Source of the DNA: Herbaspirillum sp. ST 5-3
Lineage (GTDB): Bacteria; Pseudomonadota; Gammaproteobacteria; Burkholderiales; Burkholderiaceae_D
Reading direction: 5' to 3'
Assembly: GCF_004804275.1 (NCBI RefSeq)
Contig: NZ_STGI01000004.1
Location: 19,258-83,257 of the forward strand
Length of the DNA: 64,000 nt
The notes under the pieces were generated by a model. That model saw only the letters and a list, made by a program, of their open reading frames with translations. It had not been told where the DNA came from and made no database searches. The position numbers and the translations under genes were made by a program. Shown in pieces: positions 19,637 through 28,707 of the stretch (positions within the stretch are counted from its first letter, which is position 1; every line of letters starts with the position of its first letter).

Positions 19637-21382
19637 TTACCGACGAAGCGGTGAGCGAAGATCTTCCGGCAAGGCGTTCATCACCTCTTCGCCCCATACC
19701 GGCGGCAAAGCTGGAATCATTCTTTTGATCGAAGTGACGCCGTCCCTGCGTGCCTCCAAAGGCATAAACTGGATGTTTTCCGCCAGCGCAACCAGTACGC
19801 CTGTACGTAGCTCCTCGACAAGTCGCCGGCTCTGATAACACACCAGGCGGACGCATCGCACTCCCGAGTGCTCCGGCAAGTGCCGCAGCTTGCCTGCGAC
19901 CTTTTCCAGCAGTGCCGTCTCGTCGCGGGGGTTCAGGTCCTTACCCGCGACTTGAATCTCTTCGAGCATCTCGGGGCCGAATACGTGCGATTCGGGATTA
20001 AATACGGTGACAAATAAATCGAGCATGCCAGCCTTTAACGCTGGCGGCAGTTTCCTGATATCGGCAAGAATCCCCGTGAAGGCCTTCCGTTGTTCTTGCG
20101 ACGGCAGGCCCCTATATTCGTCAATCAAGATTTTCAGAAGAGCCTCTTGGCCTTCAGGAGGCATGTCCTTGCCCATTGATTGGATGAGCTGAAAACCGGG
20201 CAATTGATCGAAATATCTAGTGCGTTTCCATTCCTTCAAGAGGGTCGGCGCCATGGCAAGCTTCCCCTCGGGCGGCAGCCCCGCGCACTGCTCCACGGCC
20301 ATCCGGAGCCCCTCGAGAACATTAGGCTCAGGCAAGCGCGCGATGGATTCCGTCATGGCCTTCAACAGGATGACCTTCGACTCGGGCAGAAAGGGCATTT
20401 CCCTCACGTCGATCGCATGGAATACCGCAAGCGCGCCGCCGACCATTGCCCTCCCCCCGCTATGGGCCACACCCAGTAGGTAGTCGAGTCGCTCGGATTC
20501 CGCATTTGGCTGATGCGACATGAGTAACGTGAGTGCTTCATGCACGTCGGCCGCAGGAAGGCGGCGGAGATGCTTGTGCAGTTCATTCAGGCCAGCCATC
20601 GCTTCCGTTGGTGGCAGCCCGGCAACAGTGTCCACGAGAAGTCGGTATGCCGGCAGGCGGTCGTGTTCGGGAAGGTCGCCGAGGTAATCAACCAGCCCAT
20701 CTGCCGCAAGGCGACGATCCTGCGGCAGCCACAGTCCGGTTTCGTTGATTGCCAACTGGAGTTCCGCCAGTCGCTCTTCCGGCGGTAGCGTGTTCAGCCT
20801 CCAATGCACCTTAGGCTCCACCCAGTCATCCTGCTCAGGGATCAGGCCGACGTTATGCAGGGCGAGAATCTGCAAGCCGTTCATGCGCTCGTGGTAGAGG
20901 AACCGCCGCTTCTTCGTCAGCGCCGCCCCCAGCTCGGCCTTATGCTCGGGCGACATACCCGCGCCCAGTATGGCGGCAGTACGAAAGGCGCCAAGCACAT
21001 CCGTGGGCCTTGGCAACCATTCAACGTTCCGCATCAGCCGCTGCAAAGGCTTGATCTGGTGGTTCTTCGGCAAGCGCGCGATTTCCGCGCAGTGGGTACG
21101 GAAAACCCTCGCACCGCCGTCCACGCTCGGTTCATACTGACCCACCTTGTGATGAACCTCTCTAGCCTTGCGAAGCAAATGGCTCGCAGCGCGATTGGCT
21201 TCCTTGTTAGTCGCCGCAAAGTGAGCGAGCGAATCCAGCGGCAACTCTTCCCCTATCCTGCGAAGCAACTCTGGAGGCAAACGTGATAGCGGCCCCTGCT
21301 CCACCTCCACCTCACGCGCTGTGTTTGATGGAACCAGAACCCCGGATGCGGCCCCTCTCCCTTTTCCCATGCAATTTCCCAC
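19637..21382 (-). CDS. Lipidation-motif F-box-like effector with helical repeats (paralogue 3)
   Basis: 581 residues from a GTG at 21382 with GAGGAGG eight bases upstream. It starts MGNCMGKG, the same six residues as paralogue 1 although the following sequence differs, so the motif is under selection: Gly2 for myristoylation, Cys4 for palmitoylation. The F-box-like segment lies at 32-70 (LSRLPPELLRRIGEEL...LAHFAATNKEANRAA). The linker ARLPKNHQIKPL and VHWRLNTLPPEERLAEL precedes about eight units that are less regular than in paralogues 1 and 2. The end PALPPVWGEEVMNALPEDLRSPLRR differs from the RDWxL ending of the others. It is followed by paralogue C 57 bases downstream. Confidence 0.7.
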   Translation of the reverse strand: MGNCMGKGRGAASGVLVPSNTAREVEVEQGPLSRLPPELLRRIGEELPLDSLAHFAATNKEANRAASHLLRKAREVHHKVGQYEPSVDGGARVFRTHCAEIARLPKNHQIKPLQRLMRNVEWLPRPTDVLGAFRTAAILGAGMSPEHKAELGAALTKKRRFLYHERMNGLQILALHNVGLIPEQDDWVEPKVHWRLNTLPPEERLAELQLAINETGLWLPQDRRLAADGLVDYLGDLPEHDRLPAYRLLVDTVAGLPPTEAMAGLNELHKHLRRLPAADVHEALTLLMSHQPNAESERLDYLLGVAHSGGRAMVGGALAVFHAIDVREMPFLPESKVILLKAMTESIARLPEPNVLEGLRMAVEQCAGLPPEGKLAMAPTLLKEWKRTRYFDQLPGFQLIQSMGKDMPPEGQEALLKILIDEYRGLPSQEQRKAFTGILADIRKLPPALKAGMLDLFVTVFNPESHVFGPEMLEEIQVAGKDLNPRDETALLEKVAGKLRHLPEHSGVRCVRLVCYQSRRLVEELRTGVLVALAENIQFMPLEARRDGVTSIKRMIPALPPVWGEEVMNALPEDLRSPLRR

Positions 21383-21437
21383 TCAGCGACCTCCTCGCGG
21401 TTCTCAACGATGCTCCGGTGCGATACCAGATCGACGA

Positions 21438-21465
21438 TGAGTGCGGATAAGGAGGCCCGAGTTCC
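21438..21465 (-). promoter_or_regulatory. HrpL-type promoter box for F-box paralogue 3 / protease C
   Basis: Minus strand reads GGAACT-N15-GCACTCA (two mismatches), ending 55 bases from the GTG start. Confidence 0.65.
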
Positions 21466-21488
21466 GGTTCGCAGGCGCATTCTTCGTC

Positions 21489-23471
21489 TCAGGCCCCCAG
21501 CATCTCCCACCAGATCTCGTCACGTTGTCCTGCTGTCAGGTCCGAGTAGTAGACGCTTTCCTTGAAAGCCCTCACGGCATCCGCATGCCCGTTCGCTTGC
21601 GCGGCCGCCATTCCGGGCGCACCGGATTGACCGAAGCGGGCGAGAAACAAGGTTTTCATATCGTCCGGCGATAGCCCGGCATGTCCGATAATGTGCCCAA
21701 GGGCCGCGACCGTATCGGCATGACCAAGGGACAGGGCGACGTACATGCCCGGCGGGTTTTTGCCGCGTCGGCATTCCAGAATTCGCGCCTTGTCGTTTGC
21801 CGAAACATTGGACGCCATCAGGATTTCGCCGAACGCCTCAATGGCATCGTGATGCCCTTCCTGACAGGTCAGATAGAGGCCCGGGATGCGCCTGCCGTCC
21901 CTTGCCGCAAGCACCTCCGCAGCAGCCTTGGGGTCCAGTCCGTTCAGATGTTCAAGTATCTTGTCCTTTTGCGCACGCAGCTCCCCACCAAAACCGCCGC
22001 GCAACAGATGAAAGATGGTCTCACGGCACGGTCGAAACATGGGACCGGCAAGACGACGATTGGGGTCCACTCCGGGCGCCGATGCGCCGAAATCTTCCTT
22101 CAGCCCCGGGTTATCGTCCGTCACCGCAAAGGCCATGAGAAGCGGCGTCTTTTCCAGCAAATAGGTGCGCTGACTGCCGGGAGCAAGCAGAAAGGATTGG
22201 AAGGTCCACTGTCTTGCCGTCGAAAGGTCGGTACAGCTTGCGCGCTTGTGCGTATTGGTTTCGTTCGGATCGTACAGGAGAGCGGAGTAGGTTTTTTCAC
22301 CATCGGGCCGGTTCGCGATCTTCAGTTCAAGCGCCATCGAATGATTCGAGGTAACGATATAGAAATGCCGTCTGACCGATTCGCTCGAATCAACCGACAG
22401 CGGGCGCATCGCCTCCAGACGATCAGCCAAAAACGTTCCCCAGTCGTCGACATGGAGCATGTGCGCTTCGGGAGAACGGTTCATGAACGCCACATAGCTG
22501 TTCTGAATTCTTGACGAGATTCCAGCGCGGATCGCATCGGCACTGCTCAACGCGGCATAGCCATCCTTCCATGCTCCCGAGATCATTCGCTCGCGCAGCC
22601 AATGCGAACTCAGATGCCGGCAAACGATGGTTCCCGGCCCATCCGCAAACGCGACGGTACCGTTGTTATATTTGGGAAAATCATGGCGCAGCGACCGATA
22701 AGGAAACTGCTTGAGGTAGGTCTGCATTGCAGGGCTCACGTCTCGCATCGAACGGTGCAACACGGAATGCGCATCAGGACGTGCCGCGGCGGCGAGTTTC
22801 TCGATGGACTTCGGTGAAACCGTCGCGAGAATTGCGCACTGAATGACCTCCCTGCCCTCACGTACTGCCGATGCCCACAATGCGTCGAGTGTACCCAGTT
22901 TTTTCCTCGTGGCCTCCTGCTGCAGCAAGGATCTCGCCCGTTTCAGGTCGTAGTCTCGCAGCGCTTGCGTCAATGGACTGGCGGCGGCGCGTCTGATTGG
23001 CCTTGCGTCTCCCTCGTTCCTCGGCAACAGGCGGCTGATTGCCTTCGCCGCGTGCAGCAATTGCATCGTTTCGTCTCGTGCGTCCGCTGGCACACGCATG
23101 TCAGTACACGTCGAGGGATCGGCTCCGAGCCGCAACAAATGACGCACAAACTTGACGTCGCCGGCATTGACAGCGGCAGCCAGCGGACTGATGCCGCCTT
23201 CGGCGCGTGCATTGGGATCGAAACCATGCACCCGCGTCAGTGCCTTCTTGAGGTGGGTCTTGCGGCCAGTTCGACAGGCCTCGACGACGATGTTCGCCAG
23301 CGTATCTGGCGCGATGCTTTGCCGGCTGTTCGCGGCACGCGTAATCTTCAAGGAAAGCGTGATATCGCCGTTTCGAACAACGCTGTCCAGGAGCGCGACC
23401 GCAAGCGGATCAGTTGGACTCCTGGGTGTCTGGCCAGGCTCGCCGAGTCCTCGGACGACGCTCCTATCCAC
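21489..23471 (-). CDS. EspL/ShET2-like cysteine protease effector (paralogue D)
   Basis: 660 residues from a GTG at 23471 with GAGGAG eight to nine bases upstream. N-terminal ankyrin-like region (ISPLAAAVNAGDVKFVRHLL around 94-113), then the core with Cys284 in IVCRHLSSHWL, His377 in TSNHSMALEL and Asp401 in YDPNETNTHKRA. Cys-His spacing is 93 as in paralogue B, against 91 in A and C, so B and D form one subtype and A and C the other; tail length divides the same way. Two or three ankyrin-like units follow (LAARDGRRIPGLYLTCQEGHHDAI). It has its own promoter box, back to back with that of the giant effector. Role as secreted protease is inferred. Confidence 0.75.
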   Translation of the reverse strand: MDRSVVRGLGEPGQTPRSPTDPLAVALLDSVVRNGDITLSLKITRAANSRQSIAPDTLANIVVEACRTGRKTHLKKALTRVHGFDPNARAEGGISPLAAAVNAGDVKFVRHLLRLGADPSTCTDMRVPADARDETMQLLHAAKAISRLLPRNEGDARPIRRAAASPLTQALRDYDLKRARSLLQQEATRKKLGTLDALWASAVREGREVIQCAILATVSPKSIEKLAAAARPDAHSVLHRSMRDVSPAMQTYLKQFPYRSLRHDFPKYNNGTVAFADGPGTIVCRHLSSHWLRERMISGAWKDGYAALSSADAIRAGISSRIQNSYVAFMNRSPEAHMLHVDDWGTFLADRLEAMRPLSVDSSESVRRHFYIVTSNHSMALELKIANRPDGEKTYSALLYDPNETNTHKRASCTDLSTARQWTFQSFLLAPGSQRTYLLEKTPLLMAFAVTDDNPGLKEDFGASAPGVDPNRRLAGPMFRPCRETIFHLLRGGFGGELRAQKDKILEHLNGLDPKAAAEVLAARDGRRIPGLYLTCQEGHHDAIEAFGEILMASNVSANDKARILECRRGKNPPGMYVALSLGHADTVAALGHIIGHAGLSPDDMKTLFLARFGQSGAPGMAAAQANGHADAVRAFKESVYYSDLTAGQRDEIWWEMLGA

Positions 23472-23531
23472 TTCGGAATCTCCTCTCTATTGAATCATCC
23501 AGATGAAATTGCATGGCACGCCCCGCCGGGA

Positions 23532-23559
23532 TAAGTGACTTCACAAGCGCCGCAGTTCC
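23532..23559 (-). promoter_or_regulatory. HrpL-type promoter box for protease D
   Basis: Minus strand reads GGAACT-N15-TCACTTA (two mismatches), ending 60 bases before the GTG at 23471. Confidence 0.65.
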
Positions 23560-23645
23560 CTCTGCCGTCCACTATTTGTATGCGCCCGCCGCGCATATGC
23601 CTTCAGCTTGAAAATCCGCTTGATCCCGCTCAAACGGGCCAGGTC

Positions 23646-23673
23646 GGAACCGCGTAGTGGAACAAGCCACTCA
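23646..23673 (+). promoter_or_regulatory. HrpL-type promoter box for the giant effector
   Basis: Plus strand reads GGAACC-N15-CCACTCA, an exact consensus match, 120 bases before ATG 23794 (75 before the alternative ATG 23749). Confidence 0.85.
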
Positions 23674-23793
23674 AGTGAGGCAACAAGACGCCGCGCATTC
23701 CTGCGTGGCGCCTTGTCGCGCCCGAGTCGTGCCACGGCCGCAGCTTGCATGGGCACCAGATATCACAGCGAATCTAAACGAGAGAGCCAAGTC

Positions 23794-26700
23794 ATGGGAA
23801 TGTTGGACAGTTTCCGCCGATCCGGCGGTGGGGTACAAGAGAAATCATCGGCATGGAATCCGTTCGTATCTCATACCGTCGCGCAGGTCACGAATAAACC
23901 TCAGGTGGTCAGGGACGGTCAGACCCGGCCCCAGCTCCCGATCGACGAATCCGAAAAATCCCGGTTTGCCGGAGCAATAAGAGCCGCCTATCACTCCACC
24001 GAGACCAAAAAGTGGCACCTGGAGTTGGCGCCCTCCAAAAAGAACAAACAGGGCGACAATTTTGTACAGACACTCAGCCACAAGGATGCCTATCTGAAGA
24101 TTGTTCAGAATGATACCTACTTTTCTCGCGACACCGGCAGCCATCTCGATAGGGCAGCGCTGGCCGGGGTTCTGCGCGCAACTCAGGCCTCCCTCCCCCG
24201 CTCCGCGGATGCGCCTCCCGAGATTGCAGGGGCCGAGCTGGTCGTGCTCGCCCAGGCGGCAGCCCTGGCCAGTAGATATCAGCTTGATGGCACAGAAAAT
24301 CCCATTGCGATCGCCGACGCGGCGCGCGGCCTGTCCTGTCTGCAAAATCTGGATCTGCTCGCGAGCATTCGCGACCCCGAGGGAAGGGGCTCCCCTCCAG
24401 GCAGCGACTCGCCCGAGGAGCTGGTGGTCAGTTGTCCGCGCGGTGTAGGCATCGGCGCGGGCGCTGGCAGCACCATCGGTCATGACAACGATCAGTTCGA
24501 TTCCAAGGACGTGGATTGCGCATGGCGCATCGCCTCGGTTCTCGAAGCGACGCCGCTCGGCTTTGCAACACTCAAGAAACTGACGCGTTCCAATCCTCCT
24601 TCGCATCCCGTGCACCCGAGCGTGGAAAAACACGACGATGTGATGCTGCATGTCTATCTGAAAGCCGCCCGTGAAAAGATGAAAGAAGCCAGGGCGGAGA
24701 ACCGTCAGATCAATCCCGATCCGCGCAACATCAATAGCTATCATGGTGGCGACAACGATTTGGCGGGCCCGGCCAGGTTGACACTGCTTGACAAGGCACT
24801 GCTGGCGGCGCGCGAACATCTCGTTGCATCAGACATGCATGCACGCAACGAGGCTGAGGCCACCAAGCCGTTTCGATTCGATCCCACGAAGTCGCAAGCC
24901 CCGGTGCATGAGTGGGCGGTGGCGGCGGTCCGCAACGGCATCTATTCCGACAAACGGGTGGATGAGCGTGGCGAGTTGACGCAATTTGGCAAGATTGAAG
25001 AGCAACTCGAAAAAATGGACCTTTGGGTCAACCGGGCCAGCGGCAGAAACGATGATGGCACGCCTGAAACAAAATGGGACAGAGTCGTGCGCGGCATCAA
25101 GCAATTCTACCGGCCGCGCCATTATCGATCGCCGTTGAATGCCTATAAACGGCTGGCTCCCGGAATAAAGAAGAAGTCCGGCGTAAGTTTCGGGAATCCC
25201 GAAGAAGGCGGTGTCGGCGATGCCCGGGAGTTCAGGGACAGCTTGATCCGTAACCTCGAAGCGGGCCTGAAGAGCCTGGGCGGATCGAATTGGATCTACA
25301 CCGATATGGACGCTCATGGAGAGGAGCAGAAGGGGGAAGACGCGTGGCGCCTGACGAACAGACGCGGCGCCTTGTTCGGGTCCTCGGAGGACGGCTCGCG
25401 CATGATCATTCAAGTGGACCAGGAACGTCCGGACCTGCGCACTCTCAAGAGTGCAGCACGGTTAGCCATTCTGGAGCAATTCCGCGAGGAGACGGTCTTT
25501 CTGCCACGCTACCTGCATGGCGACAAGCTCGACGACGGAGCGATGGAAAAGGCACTGGAGCGTGTAAGCGGCTTTCTGGATGGCGGGCTCGAAAGCCAGT
25601 CAGAAATTGTGCAGGCCGATCTCAGGTCGTATCTCCGTGCTGAAAACCGCCCGCTCACGCCCGAGCTGTTGGCCGAGTGGGCGGCCGACGTGGGAGGTCC
25701 TAAAACCATAGACGATGCCGTGAAGCTTGCCAGCGGCAATTCGTCGCAAAATATAAGGGCGCTTGAGCCAGGAGAGCCCGACTGGCGCGCGTTCGGCAAG
25801 GCAATGGACCGCGTGGTCAACGGCAACGTCGATCGGGTGGAAACCAAACCGCTCACAGGCCTGCCAAAGGATGAGATCGGCGCAATCTTCGAAGAACTCG
25901 TCCGGCACGAGGAGTTGGGATCCACCACGACCTTGGCCAGTGGCGGCACCTCCGGCGTCGGGTTTAGCGGACTGGTCGGAAGCGTCATCACCGCTGCTCA
26001 TACTGCCTTCCTCTGGATGACCGCCTTGCTGGTGCGGCCGTCCGCCCGTGCCGATTTCCGCGCGGACAAGCACGATACCATGACAATCGGCCCCAATCCG
26101 GAGGGCACGGAACTATTTCTGGGCAGGCAAAAAATAAAGGGAGTCAGCGGCGGCGCAAACCTCGCTGTAGGGCCGGGTTTCGATGTGGGAGAAGGCGTAG
26201 GCGCGGCCGTGGGGGTTAGCGTGGGAGCTGGCTTGTCCTGGGGGAAAGAGACCCGCGAAGGCGTCACGATCCGCTTTCCGCGCATGGACACCGGCGTGGC
26301 AGGTGAAGTGAAGGAAGGTCTCGACATCGACCCGGAAAACAACGAGAAGCTGGGCCGCCTGACGCGCAAGCTCATCAATCAATGCAAGGAGCCGGAAGGC
26401 AGCCCAAAGGCTTACATCAATGCGCCGGGTGAAGAAGACAGCAAGTCCTTGCTGAAAAATATTTGGCAGGAATGGCCGGAAGTGTCGATCAACTACGCGG
26501 GCATGAATGACGATCGCCATGGCCACGATTGGAACGTCGGCCTCGGCGGCGGATTCGCTTTCGGCCCATTGCGCGCAGGCCTTGGTCCGGTTGCGGGGAG
26601 AGTCACAACACATTCAGACTTGAAGTCAATTGAGACGGGTGGCGCACTGCATGTCGACACATACAGCGTCGGCACGACCAAAAAAGTCAGGGTGGGTGGC

Positions 26701-27426
26701 TCTATCGGTTTCACTGCTATCAAAAATGTCTTCAAGAAGATTGGCGCGGGTATCGCTGGCGGCGACGTCAACCTCGCTCAAGCCGTGCCAAGCGCAGACC
26801 TTGCGAGCGTGGGTGCAACCATACATCGCAAGGGAACGGCGGAACGGTTTACCTGGATCAAGCAGGATGGCGAATTGAAGAAAGAAAGCTATCGCCAGAT
26901 CACCTATCAGGATGCGGACTCGTTCGTGGATGCCGTCAAACCCGATATGGACATCTGGGCAGAAGCAAAAGCATTCAAGTTCTCGAAGACAAAGTTCCAC
27001 GCCTCCACATCCAGCGCGAATGGCTCGCCGCTCTCGCCAGAAGAGGCAACGAAGCAGTTGATTGAACGGGCTGCCGCCATCGAGACAGAACGCCGCAAGA
27101 ACAGCGAACATCTGCAGAGCGCCAAGGACAATCCCGATCCATGGAAAAACTTCCTGGCATTTTACGAGTTCAGGGACGACGCGCTGAAGACGGCCAATGC
27201 CCTCAACTCAGTTGCCGATATGGCGTTGCGTATGGGCGACGAGGCGACCGCCAAGCAGTGCAGAGAAACGAGTGATCAACTGTTACGCAACGAGCATAGC
27301 TATGAGCCGGCCTTCCTGGTCGATGTCCAGGTCGGCTATGAGACCAAGACAAAGGGCATAAACATTCTCCTCATCCGCCAGCAGCAGGATACGATCATCC
27401 GCACCAATCTTCACACTTTCACCTGA
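23794..27426 (+). CDS. Giant candidate T3SS effector, AWR (RipA)-like
   Basis: 1210 residues from ATG 23794 (GAGAGAG upstream); in-frame alternatives are ATG 23749 and an upstream frame to 23608. The N-terminus MGMLDSFRRSGGG is Ser/Gly-rich like T3SS signals, and Gly2 with Ser6 also fits a myristoylation pattern. The middle is mostly helical and charged. From about residue 760 there is a hydrophobic stretch (LVGSVITAAHTAFLWMTALLV) followed by a glycine-rich, beta-strand-like part (GPGFDVGEGVGAAVGVSVGAG, later VGLGGGFAFGPLRAG), then a helical C-terminus. Ala-Trp-Arg triads occur in DCAWRIAS and DAWRLTNRRG. The size, the triads and the glycine-rich part recall the AWR/RipA effectors of Ralstonia, but the assignment is tentative. 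The exact HrpL box upstream is the strongest evidence that it is an effector. Confidence 0.6.
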   Translation: MGMLDSFRRSGGGVQEKSSAWNPFVSHTVAQVTNKPQVVRDGQTRPQLPIDESEKSRFAGAIRAAYHSTETKKWHLELAPSKKNKQGDNFVQTLSHKDAYLKIVQNDTYFSRDTGSHLDRAALAGVLRATQASLPRSADAPPEIAGAELVVLAQAAALASRYQLDGTENPIAIADAARGLSCLQNLDLLASIRDPEGRGSPPGSDSPEELVVSCPRGVGIGAGAGSTIGHDNDQFDSKDVDCAWRIASVLEATPLGFATLKKLTRSNPPSHPVHPSVEKHDDVMLHVYLKAAREKMKEARAENRQINPDPRNINSYHGGDNDLAGPARLTLLDKALLAAREHLVASDMHARNEAEATKPFRFDPTKSQAPVHEWAVAAVRNGIYSDKRVDERGELTQFGKIEEQLEKMDLWVNRASGRNDDGTPETKWDRVVRGIKQFYRPRHYRSPLNAYKRLAPGIKKKSGVSFGNPEEGGVGDAREFRDSLIRNLEAGLKSLGGSNWIYTDMDAHGEEQKGEDAWRLTNRRGALFGSSEDGSRMIIQVDQERPDLRTLKSAARLAILEQFREETVFLPRYLHGDKLDDGAMEKALERVSGFLDGGLESQSEIVQADLRSYLRAENRPLTPELLAEWAADVGGPKTIDDAVKLASGNSSQNIRALEPGEPDWRAFGKAMDRVVNGNVDRVETKPLTGLPKDEIGAIFEELVRHEELGSTTTLASGGTSGVGFSGLVGSVITAAHTAFLWMTALLVRPSARADFRADKHDTMTIGPNPEGTELFLGRQKIKGVSGGANLAVGPGFDVGEGVGAAVGVSVGAGLSWGKETREGVTIRFPRMDTGVAGEVKEGLDIDPENNEKLGRLTRKLINQCKEPEGSPKAYINAPGEEDSKSLLKNIWQEWPEVSINYAGMNDDRHGHDWNVGLGGGFAFGPLRAGLGPVAGRVTTHSDLKSIETGGALHVDTYSVGTTKKVRVGGSIGFTAIKNVFKKIGAGIAGGDVNLAQAVPSADLASVGATIHRKGTAERFTWIKQDGELKKESYRQITYQDADSFVDAVKPDMDIWAEAKAFKFSKTKFHASTSSANGSPLSPEEATKQLIERAAAIETERRKNSEHLQSAKDNPDPWKNFLAFYEFRDDALKTANALNSVADMALRMGDEATAKQCRETSDQLLRNEHSYEPAFLVDVQVGYETKTKGINILLIRQQQDTIIRTNLHTFT

Positions 27427-28098
27427 CACGATTGCGGAAGCGAAACTCACTTCATCGACGTCAGGTTTCGCGTCCGCCACATCATGGGACTATCAATAGC
27501 TGCGCAGAGTATTCGACCGACATGCCGACACCTGCGCAGCATCGACCGCCGTTCCAACGCGGCCGAGTCATGGCTTGATTTCATGGCACCTCTTCGGCGG
27601 CCTCACCCAGCCGACGAATCTTTACCGGAAGAAATCCTCCGGGCCTCCCATGGATTTACTGACCGGCTCATGGCAAATCTCCCGCTCATACTTCTGTATA
27701 AATTGCGACACCTCAGTGAAGAGATTACTTTCCATACAGAAGAAACAACCTTGATTGGTTAAAGAAAAAGCGACGCGACGTTTGCCATGCGCCTTCGCAA
27801 ACCGCCGTGCCGGAGACAACGTGCTCAACGGAGATTTGATGAACTTTGTTGAGATATGGATACGACCTGAATGACTAGAATCACTACTCATACGTAGTGT
27901 CGCAATGGTGACAAAACGAGTGCGCAGCACATGCCTGTTCATGCCGCGCTGCGTTCGTTACATTCCGCCACCTTGATTCAGCCCGTGCAGTCCTGGCGTT
28001 TTCTTTTTTCTTTTGAATCATCGAGCTTGTCCCGGCGGTACGTTTGATTGCTAAGTTGGCGCGGCATCCAGAAAGCGCCACTCATGGGGAGGATAGTG
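27427..28098. other. Intergenic region before the pilus operon
   Basis: 672 bases. No convincing gene; short frames lack family character. It must contain the pilus operon promoter. A CCACTCA at 28077 has no GGAACC at the right distance, so the pilus operon is not placed in the HrpL regulon. Base composition is less GC-rich than the flanks. Confidence 0.45.
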
Positions 28099-28707
28099 AT
28101 GCAACAAGACACACTGCGGTCGATGAACTTCGCGTTTGCAATGCCGCTACTGAGTTTATGCCTGCTGTTGAACGCGGGTTCGGCAAACGCTTCATCGGGT
28201 TCCCCGGCCTCGCTCGGTGCATTCGACGTACTGAAGTTCGCAACCAGCTCCCCCTCCAGCGCGTTTGCAGGGGCTTCCGTAGCCGATGAATGCGAGGAGG
28301 AAGACCTCGCGTCAAAAACGCCAGCAAAGAATTTTGATCAGGACGGTGTCATGCTGGCCGCGGCGCAAAAGACGTCCAAAACGCATTCCGCAGCAGCCGC
28401 AAAAACGGAAGCCGACAAGCCTGCAACACCGCCACCGCCTCCTCCCGCTCCCGTATGGGAAATCACTCCCTCCGACGGCACCTTGAACGGCGTACTGGCA
28501 CGCTGGAGTGCGCAAGCCGGGTGGCAGCTTTCCTGGGAACTCCCAGTCGACTACACGGTAGAAGCACGCACTGCGATCCCCGGAACCTTTGAAGAAGCGG
28601 TAGAAGCGGTCGCAAAGAGCATGAGCACAGCGGAGATTCCGCTCAAGGCCATCTTCTACAAGGGCAATAAAGTCCTCCGCATCGTGGCGAAAGGGATCGA
28701 ACAATGA
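28099..28707 (+). CDS. pilL: PilL-like pilus protein with TcpQ-type C-terminal domain
   Basis: 202 residues from ATG 28099, chosen because GGGGAGG lies six bases upstream; upstream in-frame ATGs exist at 28048 and 28084. A signal peptide (MNFAFAMPLLSLCLLLNAGSANA) is followed by a low-complexity Ala/Lys/Pro linker and a C-terminal domain, WEITPSDGTLNGVLARWSAQAGWQLSWEL, the TcpQ/PilL pattern of proteins that help secretin assembly in the periplasm. The stop overlaps the next start by four bases (ATGA), so translation is coupled. First gene of an R64-like type IVb pilus operon. Confidence 0.8.
   Translation: MQQDTLRSMNFAFAMPLLSLCLLLNAGSANASSGSPASLGAFDVLKFATSSPSSAFAGASVADECEEEDLASKTPAKNFDQDGVMLAAAQKTSKTHSAAAAKTEADKPATPPPPPPAPVWEITPSDGTLNGVLARWSAQAGWQLSWELPVDYTVEARTAIPGTFEEAVEAVAKSMSTAEIPLKAIFYKGNKVLRIVAKGIEQ

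Noticed and set aside
28077..28083. CCACTCA just upstream of pilL
   Set aside because: No GGAAC element at 15 or 16 bases upstream; the pilus operon is not placed in the HrpL regulon.
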